From NCBI RefSeq assembly GCF_000723465.1, contig NZ_HF545616.1:124001-188000 (forward strand): 64,000 nt of DNA, in the 5' to 3' direction. Of this stretch, positions 1 to 8,959 are shown piece after piece (position 1 is the first letter of the stretch; each line of letters begins with the position of its first letter). The DNA is from Ruminococcus bicirculans (ex Wegman et al. 2014) (GTDB taxonomy: Bacteria > Bacillota > Clostridia > Oscillospirales > Ruminococcaceae). The notes under the pieces are model-generated. The model did no database searches and was not told the DNA's origin. It was given only the letters and a program-made list of their open reading frames with translations. Both the position numbers and the translations under genes were made by a program.

Positions 1-515
1 ACTGCCACTATAGGGGGCAGGTCGTGGCGGAGGTCTTTAAGGATAGCTTTCAGGGCTTCCGTTGAGCCTGTTGAACCGCCTATGGCTATTATTCCGGAGG
101 TATTTATGGCAGGTATATGCACAACAGAATTAACTCTTGCTTTTTCAAGGCGCTGTATGCTTTCGGCAAAGCGTTTCTGAAAACGCTCGTTATCAGACGG
201 AGTGCCGTCAGGTTTATATACGACGTCTATGGCACCTGCCTGCATCATGGGATATTTATTGTTGTGCTGAATGGTAAGATAGATTATAGGCACAGAATAT
301 CGTGGGGCAAGGCTTATGATGTAGTCGTCCATATTGTTTTGGCAATCACCGTCGAGAAGAACATAGTCGGGAGAAAGGGCAGTGACGCTTTTTCTGCCGT
401 TGCTAAGGCAGGCTGAGGCAAGCTTTGAGCTTTGGAAGCCTGCGTTTGTAAGGGATTTTCTGCAAAGCTGTGCAAAGGCTTTGTTTTCGGTTATCACAAG
501 AAAGAGAGGCGTCAT
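1..515 (-). CDS. cheB: CheB chemotaxis methylesterase, partial (C-terminus beyond window)
   Basis: Protein-glutamate methylesterase/deamidase that removes methyl groups from chemoreceptors in the cytoplasm. The ATG at 515 overlaps the cheR stop by four bases (ATGA), so it is the last visible gene of the cheA-cheW-cheR-cheB operon. About 171 residues are visible. They comprise a receiver-like N-terminus (MTPLFLVITENKAF, then LSPDYVLLDGD) and the start of the esterase domain with the motif AIGGSTGSTEAL, which matches the nucleophile-serine loop of CheB (family pattern I-G-A/G-S-T-G-G). The receiver lacks a tidy acidic pair near its N-terminus (ITENK where DD is usual), so phosphorylation control may be altered. 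The gene runs off the left edge. Confidence 0.88.
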   Translation of the reverse strand, partial: MTPLFLVITENKAFAQLCRKSLTNAGFQSSKLASACLSNGRKSVTALSPDYVLLDGDCQNNMDDYIISLAPRYSVPIIYLTIQHNNKYPMMQAGAIDVVYKPDGTPSDNERFQKRFAESIQRLEKARVNSVVHIPAINTSGIIAIGGSTGSTEALKAILKDLRHDLPPIVA

Positions 516-1348
516 TTTTTATCCCCTCCCAGCTTGCGGTATATTGCAGGGGCAACTTTTACAAAAGGCATATACTTCGGCACTGATTCTGCGTGACCGA
601 TATAGAAATAGCCGCCATCCTCCATTGCGTCATAGAATTTTCTGCATATCTCGGCTTTTGTATCGTCGTCAAAATATATCATGACGTTACGGCAGACGAT
701 AAGGTCGAATTTCTTTTTGAAAGTGAAATCATCCATAAGATTGTGGTAACGAAACTCAACATTCTGCCTTATTGTATCGCTGACCTGCCAGAGATCCTTT
801 GTGTTTGAATATGGGTGAAAATATTTTTTACGCCAATCTTCGGGGATATTCTTTATGGACATACTGGTATAAATGCCGTTTTTGGCAGAACGCAGTGCGT
901 TAAGGGAGATATCCGTGGCAAGTATTTTCAAGTCCCAGAAACGGCGGTCAAAGCCGAAATAATCGTCCATACACATGGCAAGATTATATGGCTCGTTGCC
1001 GAATGAGCAGCCTGCACTCCATATACGCATATCATGATCGAGGACGTTTTTTTCGGCATAGGGGAGAAATTTCTCCATGAAGTGTTGGAAATGGTCCGTT
1101 TCACGCATGAAATATGTATGGTTGGTAGTAAGGCGGTTTATAAGGTTGGCAGTTTCTCTGCCTGTTTCATCGCTGTAGACGGCGCTGAGATATTCTGAAA
1201 AGCTGTTGAAGCCGCAGTCCAACACATAGTTGCTCAGCCTGCTTTCAACGATAGACTTTTTCCTTGCAAGGTCAAGACCGTATTTTTCTTTTATGAATGC
1301 AGTAAGCTCGTCAAAGTCTGACTGAGAGATCTCAAGACGTGACAGCAT
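512..1348 (-). CDS. cheR: CheR chemotaxis protein methyltransferase
   Basis: SAM-dependent methyltransferase that methylates glutamates on chemoreceptors (adaptation). It has 278 residues, the family's normal length. An N-terminal helical domain (about 1-75) has NRLTTNHTYFMRE, the usual substrate/receptor-binding stretch. It is followed by the SAM-binding loop IWSAGCSFGNEPYNLAM at about 109; family members usually read STGEEPYS. CRNVMIYFD lies near the C-terminus and closes the methyltransferase fold. A strong ribosome site (AGGAGG) sits 8 bases before the ATG. It lies 25 bases after cheW and overlaps cheB by 4 bases, so it is co-transcribed with them. Confidence 0.95.
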   Translation of the reverse strand: MLSRLEISQSDFDELTAFIKEKYGLDLARKKSIVESRLSNYVLDCGFNSFSEYLSAVYSDETGRETANLINRLTTNHTYFMRETDHFQHFMEKFLPYAEKNVLDHDMRIWSAGCSFGNEPYNLAMCMDDYFGFDRRFWDLKILATDISLNALRSAKNGIYTSMSIKNIPEDWRKKYFHPYSNTKDLWQVSDTIRQNVEFRYHNLMDDFTFKKKFDLIVCRNVMIYFDDDTKAEICRKFYDAMEDGGYFYIGHAESVPKYMPFVKVAPAIYRKLGGDKK

Positions 1349-1373
1349 TCCTCTTCCTCCTTGTTATTATGTT

Positions 1374-1817
1374 TTACCTGTTTGTTCTGACCAGAATATC
1401 AGGGTCAAGCAGGGATATGTTTTTGTTGTTTGCGTTTATAAAGCATTTTACAAGGCTGTTTTTTACGGGCGACACGGCGGTCTGCTGGGGGAGGATATCC
1501 TCAACGTCCAAGACCTTATCGCATATTATGCCAGCCTGATTTGAGCCGACTTCTATCACTATGGTACTGCTTCTGTTGTCATACTCTCCTTCGGGTAGTC
1601 CAAGGCGCAGGCGGAGATCTATCACGGGAACGGCTTTTCCTCGCAGATTTATAACGCCTTTTATGAACTTTGGTGTTTTCGGGAGCCTTGTGACGGGGAG
1701 AAGCCCTATTATATCGGTGACATCTTTTACCTCAAAGGCGTAATATTTTTCATCAGAAACAAAGGAGAGTATTTTTCCACCCTTCTGACAAAATTCGTTT
1801 ATATCCTGTTCTGACAT
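1374..1817 (-). CDS. cheW: CheW chemotaxis coupling protein
   Basis: Scaffold that couples chemoreceptors to the kinase CheA at the inner face of the membrane. It has 147 residues and a single CheW domain: KILSFVSDEKYYAFEVKDV starts the first beta barrel, followed by TDIIGLLPVTRLPK and GVINLRGKAVPVIDLRLRLG, the most conserved stretch of the family. The start lies two bases after the cheA stop, with the ribosome site (AAGGGTGA) inside the end of cheA, implying coupled translation. Nothing is missing. Confidence 0.95.
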   Translation of the reverse strand: MSEQDINEFCQKGGKILSFVSDEKYYAFEVKDVTDIIGLLPVTRLPKTPKFIKGVINLRGKAVPVIDLRLRLGLPEGEYDNRSSTIVIEVGSNQAGIICDKVLDVEDILPQQTAVSPVKNSLVKCFINANNKNISLLDPDILVRTNR

Positions 1818-1819
1818 CT

Positions 1820-3883
1820 TTATTCACCCTTTCGGAAGTCATAATTGCCGAGAAATTCTTTCATATCCAGTATTATGGTTATACTGCCGTCACCGAGGAC
1901 CGAACAGCCTGCCATGCCTGATTCTTTGAGGGGATAGGCGTCAAGGAGTGGTGAGAACGGTTTTACTACCACCTGCTGGTCAACTGTTATCCTGTCTGCC
2001 ATGAGGACGGCTTCCTTGCCACCGTCTTTACAACAGAGCATTATGCCCTTTGTTACGTCCTTTTCGGCATTTGGTATATCAAAATGGTCGCTCATTCTGA
2101 TAAGAGGCAGACATTTTTCACGGAGCATTATAAACTCGTTGCCCTCGGGGTCGGTGATAAAGCTTTCGGCTTTGCAGGAGAAAGCTTCGGAAACTGCGGA
2201 AACAGGCAGAGAGAAATTCTCGCCCCCTACGTCAACGCTTAAAACGTCAAGGATAGACAGAGAGAGTGGTATCCTTATAGTAAAGACAGAGCCTTCGCCA
2301 AACTTGGAGTCAACATAGAGCTTTCCGCCGACTTTCTCAAGGTTTTTCTTTACAACGTCCATTCCCACGCCTCTGCCTGAATATTCGGTTATTTTATCAT
2401 TGGTGGAAAAGCCTGCGGCCACAACAAAATTGAATATCTCTTTGTCGGTATATTCATTCTCAGGCTTTGTGAGCATACCATTTTTCTTGGCTTTCGCCAT
2501 AAGCTTTGCGGTATCCATTCCTGCACCGTTGTCACGGCAGGAGATAACCACTTCGTTGGAGTCATAGCCTGCGCTTAGAGTAACTGTGGCAGGTTCGGTC
2601 TTGCCTGCTTTTGCACGGACTTCGGGGTCTTCTATGCCGTGGTCAACTGCGTTTCTCACAATGTGCATAAGGGGGTCATTGAGGATATCTACGATAGATT
2701 TATCCACTTCCGTTTCCTGCCCTTCGAACACAAGAGTAACGTTCTTTTTGAGCTTTTGGTTCATATCCCTGACAACACGGTTCATCTTCTGAAATGCTGT
2801 GGAAACAGGCACCATTCGTATGGACATTACAACGTCCTGAAGCTCATCGGTAAGCTTTTTCAGCTCACGGGAGGATTTATTGAAGCGGTCAAGGTTTATC
2901 TCGGCTTTTTTCAGGTCGGGAGAGGAGATAACAGAGCCTTCGGTTATAACGATCTCAGCCACAAGGTCAAGAAGTCTGTTGAGCTTATCGAGCTTGACGG
3001 ATATCATGGACTGCTCATGCTTTTCGGCAGGCTTTTTGGGGACTGCATTTGCAGGCTGAGCAGGCTTTGGGGCTGACTTTTCCGGAGCAGACTTTTGGGC
3101 AGGCTGAGGTTTTTTGGCTGCGTTAGCAGGTTGCTCAGGCTTTTTCGCCTGCTCGGCTTTGTCAACGTTCACGGCGTTTTTCATAAGGTCAAGAACGCCA
3201 TTCGGGTCATCGGTGATAAGCTTTATGTAAAGTCCCTTTTTGGATATCTCGTCCCCTGCATTGTCGGCGTCAAGATCCTCAGGGAAAGTTTTTATTACCT
3301 CGCACATTTTACCTAAGGCACGCAAAAGCACCAATGCACGCATATCAGGCATTGCACAGCTTTCGGAATATGTGACCTTATAGGTGAGAACGCCTTCTTT
3401 TTCATCATCAGGGAAAAGCCCCTCATAGGTGTTGGTATCGGCTGAGGAAGTATCGGAACTGTCTGTGGCAGGCTGACCTTTCATGGTGGCAGCAAAGGCG
3501 TGTATCTTATTTTCAAGCTCTGAAAAATCGGTGAGCGGAGCGTCGTCATAGAGTGAATCAAGCTCTGATTTAAGGTTATCGGAGGCTGAGAAAAGAAGCT
3601 CATAGAGAGCAGGCTTGTCATATTTCACAGTAGGGTCTTCACGGATAATGTAGAAGAGATCCTCAACTGAGTGGGCAAGGGTAGACATATTGTGCATACT
3701 CATCATGGCGGCAGAGCCTTTAATAGTGTGCATGGTACGGAATATCTCGTTGATATCATCGGAGGAGATAGAGTCTTCCTGCTCGGTGCGCATAAGGATC
3801 TCGTCCAACTTTTCCAGAAGGTCGCCTGTTTCAAAGACGAACATATCCGCCATATTTTCCATACCGCTTTCAAATTTCGGCAA
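1820..3883 (-). CDS. cheA: CheA chemotaxis sensor histidine kinase (TTG start)
   Basis: Central kinase of chemotaxis; it autophosphorylates and passes phosphate to CheY/CheB. I place the start at a TTG (3883): GAAAGGGAGTGAC lies 6-7 bases ahead, and a sigma-A promoter (3935-3963) lies inside the longer open frame, which rules out the upstream ATG at 4051. This gives 687 residues. Domains: Hpt with phospho-acceptor His52 (TMHTIKGSAAMM), a P2-like region, a Lys/Pro/Ala-rich linker (about 290-335), the dimerisation domain from MISVKLDKLNRLLD, HATPase with N box MHIVRNAVDHGIED and G box GRGVGMDVVKKNL, and a CheW-like regulatory domain from about 545. It is the first gene of the che operon. Confidence 0.95.
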   Translation of the reverse strand: MPKFESGMENMADMFVFETGDLLEKLDEILMRTEQEDSISSDDINEIFRTMHTIKGSAAMMSMHNMSTLAHSVEDLFYIIREDPTVKYDKPALYELLFSASDNLKSELDSLYDDAPLTDFSELENKIHAFAATMKGQPATDSSDTSSADTNTYEGLFPDDEKEGVLTYKVTYSESCAMPDMRALVLLRALGKMCEVIKTFPEDLDADNAGDEISKKGLYIKLITDDPNGVLDLMKNAVNVDKAEQAKKPEQPANAAKKPQPAQKSAPEKSAPKPAQPANAVPKKPAEKHEQSMISVKLDKLNRLLDLVAEIVITEGSVISSPDLKKAEINLDRFNKSSRELKKLTDELQDVVMSIRMVPVSTAFQKMNRVVRDMNQKLKKNVTLVFEGQETEVDKSIVDILNDPLMHIVRNAVDHGIEDPEVRAKAGKTEPATVTLSAGYDSNEVVISCRDNGAGMDTAKLMAKAKKNGMLTKPENEYTDKEIFNFVVAAGFSTNDKITEYSGRGVGMDVVKKNLEKVGGKLYVDSKFGEGSVFTIRIPLSLSILDVLSVDVGGENFSLPVSAVSEAFSCKAESFITDPEGNEFIMLREKCLPLIRMSDHFDIPNAEKDVTKGIMLCCKDGGKEAVLMADRITVDQQVVVKPFSPLLDAYPLKESGMAGCSVLGDGSITIILDMKEFLGNYDFRKGE

Positions 3884-3934
3884 AAAAGTCACTCCCTTTC
3901 GGTGCTGTTGAAGCATACGGATATAATCAATAAT

Positions 3935-3963
3935 ATTATAGCAAATTTTTTGATATTTTTCAA
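3935..3963 (-). promoter_or_regulatory. Sigma-A-type promoter of the che operon
   Basis: Read on the minus strand: TTGAAA (3963-3958), 17-bp spacer, TATAAT (3940-3935). Transcription would start near 3927, about 45 bases before the TTG start of cheA. No sigma-D (flagellar) promoter was noticed here. Confidence 0.8.
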
Positions 3964-4009
3964 GCATTTTTGTGCATTTTAAGTAAAAGAAACGATCAAG
4001 TGAGGAGTT

Positions 4010-4400
4010 AGGAATTAGGAATGAGGAATGAGCAAAGCTGCCCCCAAGCACCGAGCGAAGCGATAGATAAAGCGCACGCTCAAGCTCGGCGCTGGAGGGC
4101 TTGTGGGGTCTAGGGGCAAAGCCCCTAGCGGAGTATGAGGCAGAGCCTCATTCGGCGATAGCCGACTAGGTGCAGATTGTAGTATTAAAAGCATATAGAA
4201 ATAAGATATCAGACAAAAGAAATATCGGAGTAACACAATCTGCACCGCTATTCTATCCCAAAGCAAAACGTATATCCGCAAAGAGCGGAGCGATTTTGCG
4301 GCGCAGAAACTTGCCAGAATACCTGTAGGGGAGCAGCGCAATTTCTGCTTTGCAGAAATACGACGTCCCGTTTCGAGGAGTTGCGGGGGGGTGAATTTGT
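4010..4400. repeat. Gene-free stretch with low-complexity and dispersed repeats
   Basis: Between cheA and the amidohydrolase there is no credible gene. The left part carries GGAATTAGGAATGAGGAATG-type sequence and CACCGAGCGAAG. Similar text recurs after mfd (40170-40250: AATGAGGAATGAG, CACCGAGCAAAG), so it is a dispersed intergenic repeat. Several short palindromes follow, such as GGGGCTTTGCCCCT-like sequence near 4108-4130. Open frames across it are repetitive and lack ribosome sites. Confidence 0.55.
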
Positions 4401-4528
4401 ACAAACCATGTAGGCGAATAAAGGCGGGCGAACGCTGTTCGCCCCTACCGCCATTTGTGGGGTTATCGCAGGATTGAGCAGGCAAACAGGTGCGGGCTGT
4501 CGAGGACGCCAGCCCCTACATGGTTTGT
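4401..4528. repeat. Composite REP-like element bounded by 14-bp inverted repeats
   Basis: ACAAACCATGTAGG at 4401-4414 is repeated exactly inverted as CCTACATGGTTTGT at 4515-4528. Inside are two smaller palindromes: GGGCGAAC-n3-GTTCGCCC (4426-4444), followed by CCTAC, and GGGCTG...CAGCCC (4494-4515), followed by CCTACA. The GGGCGAAC palindrome recurs at 17594 and, in shortened form, at 20388, so this is one member of a dispersed family. The unit contains no open frame that could encode a transposase. Confidence 0.7.
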
Positions 4529-4567
4529 AAAGTGCATAACAAAGTGCGGCTAACACAATTGCAAATA

Positions 4568-4598
4568 AAAAATGCGAAACGAAAACCGTTCCGCATTG
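4568..4598 (-). terminator. Intrinsic terminator of the zapA-U32-dut-amidohydrolase operon
   Basis: On the minus strand AATGCGGAACG pairs with CGTTTCGCATT (one mismatch) and is followed by TTTTTATTTG, just after the amidohydrolase stop. Confidence 0.8.
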
Positions 4599-4606
4599 GT
4601 ATCATA

Positions 4607-5755
4607 TCAAATTATTTTTCCGCCGCATATCACCATGTCAGGTGATACCATTACATCAAGGGGGTCGCCGCTGAATAGGGTGAGGTCTGCGTCAAGCCCT
4701 GTCTTTACAGAGCCTACCCGGTCGGATATGCCTGCTATCTCTGCCGCTGTGCAGGTGATAGCTTCAATGCCCTTTTCATAGTCAAGACCGTTTTTTACTG
4801 CAATAGCCGCTGACAAGGGCAGATATTCTATCGGCACTTCTGCGTGGTCGGTGCAGATTGCTACCTTTATGCCGTGAGAAGAAAGTATGCCGGCATTGGC
4901 TGGGGTAAGATTTGCCATTTCAGGCTTGCACCTGTCGCATATTACAGGACCTATCACACAGCTTGCTTCTTCCTCTGCAAGCTCGTCAGCTATGATATGA
5001 CCGTCAGTGCAGTGTATAAGCACATAGTCAAGCTCAAATTCTTTCGCTATCCTTATGGCGGTGAAAATATCGTCCGCCCTGTGACAGTGAAAATGCGCCT
5101 TGACTTCGCCTCTGAGAACAGGGAGCAGAGCCTCCGACTTCATGTCAAACTCCGGCATATCCTCCTCGCTTCCCATTGCACGCTCGACCGCTTCACCGTA
5201 TTTCTGCGCCTTTATAAGTGCTTCTCTTATTATGCCTGCCACTGCCATTCGGGTGTAGGGGGCGTCCTCTTTGTCAGAATAGGTGAGTTTAGGGTTTTCA
5301 CCCATTGAGAATTTCATTCCAACTGTGCCTACAAGCATTTTATCTATTCGCTTGCCATAGGTTTTTACTGCCGCAATACTGCCTGCAACAGGATTTGCTG
5401 AGCCTGGGGATACAAGACAGCATGTTACGCCTGCTTTTCTTGCAAGCTCAAAGGAATAGTCGATGGGGTTTATGCCGTCAACAATGCGGATATGTGCTGT
5501 GCATGGTTCAGATTCCTCGTTGAAATCTTCGCCCTCCATGCCTACGCCGCTTGTGGATAGTCCAAGATGTGTGTGAATGTCGATAAAACCAGGGTAAACT
5601 GTTCTGCCGTTGCCGTTTATGTCCTCGGCTGTGACAGCTTCGGGAGAGCCGCTTTCTACAGCGGAAATAATGCCGTCTGTTATCTCCACCCAGCCGTTTT
5701 CAATAACACGTCTGTCGCTGTCCATGGTCTTTATTTTAACGTTGTAAATTTTCAT
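4607..5755 (-). CDS. Amidohydrolase-superfamily protein
   Basis: Metal-dependent hydrolase of the amidohydrolase superfamily (imidazolonepropionase/adenine deaminase-like fold), substrate unknown. It has 382 residues. An N-terminal beta segment is followed by the metal motif PGFIDIHTHLG (about 55-65), then EVKAHFHCHRADDI with further metal-binding histidines, VLIHCTDGH, and AICTDHAEVP with the conserved Asp. A C-terminal beta sandwich has GLDADLTLFSGDPLD, typical of the family. It starts 18 bases after dut with its own ribosome site and is the last gene of the operon. It could be a deacetylase or deaminase; the context does not decide. Confidence 0.85.
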   Translation of the reverse strand: MKIYNVKIKTMDSDRRVIENGWVEITDGIISAVESGSPEAVTAEDINGNGRTVYPGFIDIHTHLGLSTSGVGMEGEDFNEESEPCTAHIRIVDGINPIDYSFELARKAGVTCCLVSPGSANPVAGSIAAVKTYGKRIDKMLVGTVGMKFSMGENPKLTYSDKEDAPYTRMAVAGIIREALIKAQKYGEAVERAMGSEEDMPEFDMKSEALLPVLRGEVKAHFHCHRADDIFTAIRIAKEFELDYVLIHCTDGHIIADELAEEEASCVIGPVICDRCKPEMANLTPANAGILSSHGIKVAICTDHAEVPIEYLPLSAAIAVKNGLDYEKGIEAITCTAAEIAGISDRVGSVKTGLDADLTLFSGDPLDVMVSPDMVICGGKII

Positions 5756-5773
5756 ATGCAGTTTTCACCATTC

Positions 5774-6214
5774 TTATTTGCCTGTTGAGCCAAAGCCGCC
5801 TGCGCCACGCTCTGTATCGGAAAGCTCTGTCACTTCCTCTACTTCGGGAGTGAAAACAGGGGTTATCACAAGCTGTGCGATCCTGTCGCCACTGTTTATG
5901 GTGTAGTCCTTGTCTGAACTGTTGTGGAGAGCGCAGATTATCTCACCTCTGTAGTCCCAATCGACAACGCCAACGCAGTTTGCAGGGGCAATGCCGAACT
6001 TTGATGCGAGTGAGCTTCTTGCATAGATAAGAAGAACACAGTTTTTCTCACCCTGAACCTCGGCTGATATGCCTGTGTGTATTTTCTCGGTCTGACCTGC
6101 TTTTATGGTTACAGGTGCGTCTGTGCAGGCACAAAGGTCATAGCCTGCGCTAAATTCTGTTTGTCTTGCAGGGATAACTGCATTTTCCTTAAGCTTTTTT
6201 ATAAGTAATCTCAT
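5774..6214 (-). CDS. dut: dUTP diphosphatase (dUTPase)
   Basis: Hydrolyses dUTP to dUMP and pyrophosphate, keeping uracil out of DNA. I start it at the ATG at 6214, one base after the U32 peptidase stop, with AGAGGAG 8 bases upstream. A longer frame into the preceding gene is not supported. It has 146 residues, the usual length of a trimeric dUTPase. All five signature motifs are present: AGYDL (1), ARSSLA (2), GVVDWDYRGEI (3; Trp where most have Ser/Asn), GDRIAQLVI (4) and RGAGGFGSTG (5, the nucleotide-binding arm). It is the third gene of the zapA operon. Confidence 0.95.
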   Translation of the reverse strand: MRLLIKKLKENAVIPARQTEFSAGYDLCACTDAPVTIKAGQTEKIHTGISAEVQGEKNCVLLIYARSSLASKFGIAPANCVGVVDWDYRGEIICALHNSSDKDYTINSGDRIAQLVITPVFTPEVEEVTELSDTERGAGGFGSTGK

Positions 6215-6215
6215 T

Positions 6216-8288
6216 TTATAAAACTCCTCTGTAGTATAGGCCATTGGTGGCGTTTTCGGGCTTTGCACCCCTTTCGCCATGGTAAGCCTTTATTATTTCG
6301 TTTATCCTGTGGGCATTCTCCTCATAGAAGTGAAGCTCCATATAGTCGGCATTATCAAAATCGTCGAGCTTGTCTGCAAGATACAAAATATCGGAATTTA
6401 GTATCTCTGCGCAATCTCTGCCCTTTGGACATCTCACCGTAAACTCTCTGCCTGTGCGGTCAAAAAGCTTGCCCTTGCAGTTTTTACAGCCCATATCGTT
6501 TCTTATAGGACAGTTTGCAGTGAGCATAAGGGGAAGTCTGCCGTATGCCACAAAGCCTATCTCAATGGGCTTCTTTAACTTTTCTATCTGCGACGCTTTA
6601 AGCTCAAAGGAAACTGTGCAGTCTTTTGCACCAAGTTTTTTTACCTCGTCCAATGCGGCTGAGTTGCAGAGATTGAATGAATAGCCTGAGTGAAGCTCAA
6701 AGCCAAGGTCATTCGCAATAAGGCAGTGGCCGATATTCATGGCGAGCATTTTTGTTATGCCTGCTTCTTTTGCGGCTGAAAGCTTTTCACATAGGGCTTT
6801 CTCGTCGAATGTGAAGCGTGGCATTATTATCATAAGCTTGCTTTTGTCTGACACGATCTTTGCCGCTTCTGACGCTATCTCTATTGGCACGCCAACAAGC
6901 TCTACATTGTCAAGGTCAACACCCTCAAGCTGAGAAAGTTTTGAGAGCATTATGCGTATTTTTTTGCGCTCATAAGCTTTTGGCAAGGCAGAGAAATCAG
7001 CAAGTGATTTGTCGGTAAAATCGGCGGTATGGGTGAAAAAGTCTATACGCTTCTGGTCAAGCTTTTCTACCGCCTGCCGTCTTAGGTCATTAAGTGCGGA
7101 AGCTGGATAGGCAAGGTCTTTGCCTATGGCGGCTTCAAGTCCTCCGAACTCGTATATGGTGTCCCCAAGCTTGGAGAGCTGTTTTTTTACATAGTCGCTG
7201 TCGCAGGCCTTTTTCAAGGCTTTTTGTGGTATATCGCCGTAAACGGTCACGGTGTTTCCCTCGCTGTCACGGAGAGAAAGCTCCGCCTGAGAACTTTCCT
7301 GAAGCTTTATGGTGAAAAAGGCTTTTGTGCGCTTTTCACATCTGCGGTAAAGCTCATGAAGCTCGGGAAGAATTCTGGCGGTGGCGGAAACGTCCTCTTT
7401 CTGCCTTGTGCCGAACATTTCTCTGCCTAATCTGCCATTGTAATAGCCGTCTGTAAAGCCACCGCGGGAAAAGACCGCTTCAAGGGCTTTTAGGTCATAA
7501 GGCTTGTTTTCGAGAGAATTTTTACAGCAGTTCACTGCCGCCGCAACATATTCGGGGCGCTTCATTCTGCCCTCTATTTTAAGAGAGGAAACTCCGTCCT
7601 TTTCGAGCCTTTGGAGCTTATCAACATAGGACATATCTTTCAGAGAGAGGGCGTAACGCTCCTGTCCCTTTGTTATCTTATCCCCTTGTGCAGGCAGTCT
7701 GCAAGCCTGAGCACAAAGTCCCCTGTTGGCACTTCTCGAACCTATCAACGCACTCATATAGCACTGACCTGACACGGACATACAAAGTGCGCCGTGGACA
7801 AAGACTTCTGTTTCGATGCCAAGGTTGGTGAGGTCTTTTATGGTATGCTCGGGAAGCTCTCTTGACAGGACGGCTCTTGAAAAACCGAGGTTTTTAGCCA
7901 TTTTCACACCGCTTTCGCTGTGGATGGTCATTTGGGTGGAGGCGTGATATTCAAGGTCGGGGCAACATTCACGGCATATTTTCACAAGGGTCAGGTCTTG
8001 GGTGATAAGTCCGTCAACGCCAATTTCTGCGGCAAATTTGACGGCTTTTTTGCACTCTTCGAGCTGTTCGTCAAAGACAACAGTGTTTATCGCCTGATAG
8101 ACCTTTACACCTCGCAGGTGACAGAGCCTTACGGCTTCTTTTAGCTGTTCATCTGTGAAATTGGCGGCATTTTGTCTGGCGGAGAATTTCTCTCCCCCGA
8201 GATAAACTGCGTCACAGCCGCTTCTAAGGGCGGCTTCGAGAGTTTCAAAAGAACCGCAGGGGGCAAGTATCTCAGCTTTGTGAGCCAT
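6216..8288 (-). CDS. Peptidase U32 family protein, likely RNA hydroxylation (RlhA/TrhP-like)
   Basis: It has 690 residues. The N-terminus (MAHKAEILAPCGSFETLEAALRSG) and the signature ETEVFVHGALCMSVSGQC followed by GLCAQACRLPA are diagnostic of the U32 family. Characterised members (E. coli RlhA, TrhP) act in prephenate-dependent hydroxylation of rRNA or tRNA rather than proteolysis. A long C-terminal extension (from about 400) holds a second Cys cluster, NCPIRNDMGCKNC...CPKGRDC. Together with the N-terminal cysteines this could bind an iron-sulfur cluster. The start overlaps zapA by one base, and dut follows after one base, so translation is coupled. The exact RNA target cannot be read from the sequence. 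Confidence 0.88.
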   Translation of the reverse strand: MAHKAEILAPCGSFETLEAALRSGCDAVYLGGEKFSARQNAANFTDEQLKEAVRLCHLRGVKVYQAINTVVFDEQLEECKKAVKFAAEIGVDGLITQDLTLVKICRECCPDLEYHASTQMTIHSESGVKMAKNLGFSRAVLSRELPEHTIKDLTNLGIETEVFVHGALCMSVSGQCYMSALIGSRSANRGLCAQACRLPAQGDKITKGQERYALSLKDMSYVDKLQRLEKDGVSSLKIEGRMKRPEYVAAAVNCCKNSLENKPYDLKALEAVFSRGGFTDGYYNGRLGREMFGTRQKEDVSATARILPELHELYRRCEKRTKAFFTIKLQESSQAELSLRDSEGNTVTVYGDIPQKALKKACDSDYVKKQLSKLGDTIYEFGGLEAAIGKDLAYPASALNDLRRQAVEKLDQKRIDFFTHTADFTDKSLADFSALPKAYERKKIRIMLSKLSQLEGVDLDNVELVGVPIEIASEAAKIVSDKSKLMIIMPRFTFDEKALCEKLSAAKEAGITKMLAMNIGHCLIANDLGFELHSGYSFNLCNSAALDEVKKLGAKDCTVSFELKASQIEKLKKPIEIGFVAYGRLPLMLTANCPIRNDMGCKNCKGKLFDRTGREFTVRCPKGRDCAEILNSDILYLADKLDDFDNADYMELHFYEENAHRINEIIKAYHGERGAKPENATNGLYYRGVL

Positions 8289-8794
8289 TAATGGCTTCCT
8301 CCCTCGGGTCTGTAATTTACTGTGCCGACAAAATTGCCGTTGTTAGGCTGATTAGGGTGGACAGGTCTTTCGATAGCGTTCTTTATCTCCTGCGAAAGAA
8401 GCTCGTTTGCGTTTATAACTTCGTCCTCAGGCTCTCTTTTTACAACTGTGCGTGCTTCGAGCTGTTCTTCAAGGTCATGGACTTTTGCCTGAAGCTCTCT
8501 TATTTCTTTCTGAGCTTCGTCAGCCTGACTTCTTGCTCTGCCTGCGTCGTCAACATAGTCCTTTATCTGGGTGCGGATATTCTCAATATTTTGATTTGCC
8601 TTGCTAAGCTCGTCAAGACAATCAAGTGCTGTCAGCACTGCGGCGTCCTGAACGGAAAGGCTCGGGATAGCTTTCATCATGCCTTTTATCTTTGAATTTA
8701 TCACCAACGCAAGTTTATTGGTATACTCCTGCGATTCTTCGGAAAGCAGATTGTATGTACGGTTATAAATATTTACTTTAAGCTTGTTTTTCAT
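8288..8794 (-). CDS. zapA: Cell division protein ZapA
   Basis: Binds FtsZ and promotes bundling of the Z ring at mid-cell. It has 168 residues. The N-terminal ZapA domain (KLKVNIYNRTYNLLSEESQEYTNK) is followed by a long coiled coil (about 60-125, rich in Glu/Gln/Lys) and a disordered Asn/Pro-rich tail unusual for the short Bacillus form. The ribosome site GGGAGGTC sits well spaced from the ATG. It is first in the operon with the U32 gene, dut and the amidohydrolase; zapA next to a U32 peptidase is a common firmicute arrangement. A -10 TATAAT on the minus strand lies at 8847-8852. Confidence 0.9.
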   Translation of the reverse strand: MKNKLKVNIYNRTYNLLSEESQEYTNKLALVINSKIKGMMKAIPSLSVQDAAVLTALDCLDELSKANQNIENIRTQIKDYVDDAGRARSQADEAQKEIRELQAKVHDLEEQLEARTVVKREPEDEVINANELLSQEIKNAIERPVHPNQPNNGNFVGTVNYRPEGGSH

Positions 8795-8846
8795 AGCTTT
8801 TGACCTCCCTTTATTTTCTTTGCTGTGAACTTGTATACTTAATTGT

Positions 8847-8852
8847 ATTATA
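8847..8852 (-). promoter_or_regulatory. -10 box upstream of zapA
   Basis: TATAAT on the minus strand, about 50 bases before the zapA start. I see no convincing -35 box at the usual distance, so this is a partial promoter call. Confidence 0.5.
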
Positions 8853-8925
8853 CACTACTTTTTGAGAAAAATAAAGAGGGTAAAAAGAAGTTTTTTGTAA
8901 ATACGCCCTTTGCGGTGGTTTTTGC

Positions 8926-8954
8926 TTGACATTTTTACAAATATGATATATAAT
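8926..8954 (+). promoter_or_regulatory. Promoter of the Rrf2 gene
   Basis: TTGACA (8926-8931), 17-bp spacer, TATAAT (8949-8954): consensus sigma-A promoter about 45 bases before the start codon. Confidence 0.85.
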
Positions 8955-8959
8955 TAATC

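Noticed and set aside
3884-4051. N-terminal extension of CheA from an ATG at 4051
   Set aside because: It runs through the consensus promoter at 3935-3963 and lacks a ribosome site; the TTG at 3883 has an ideal one.
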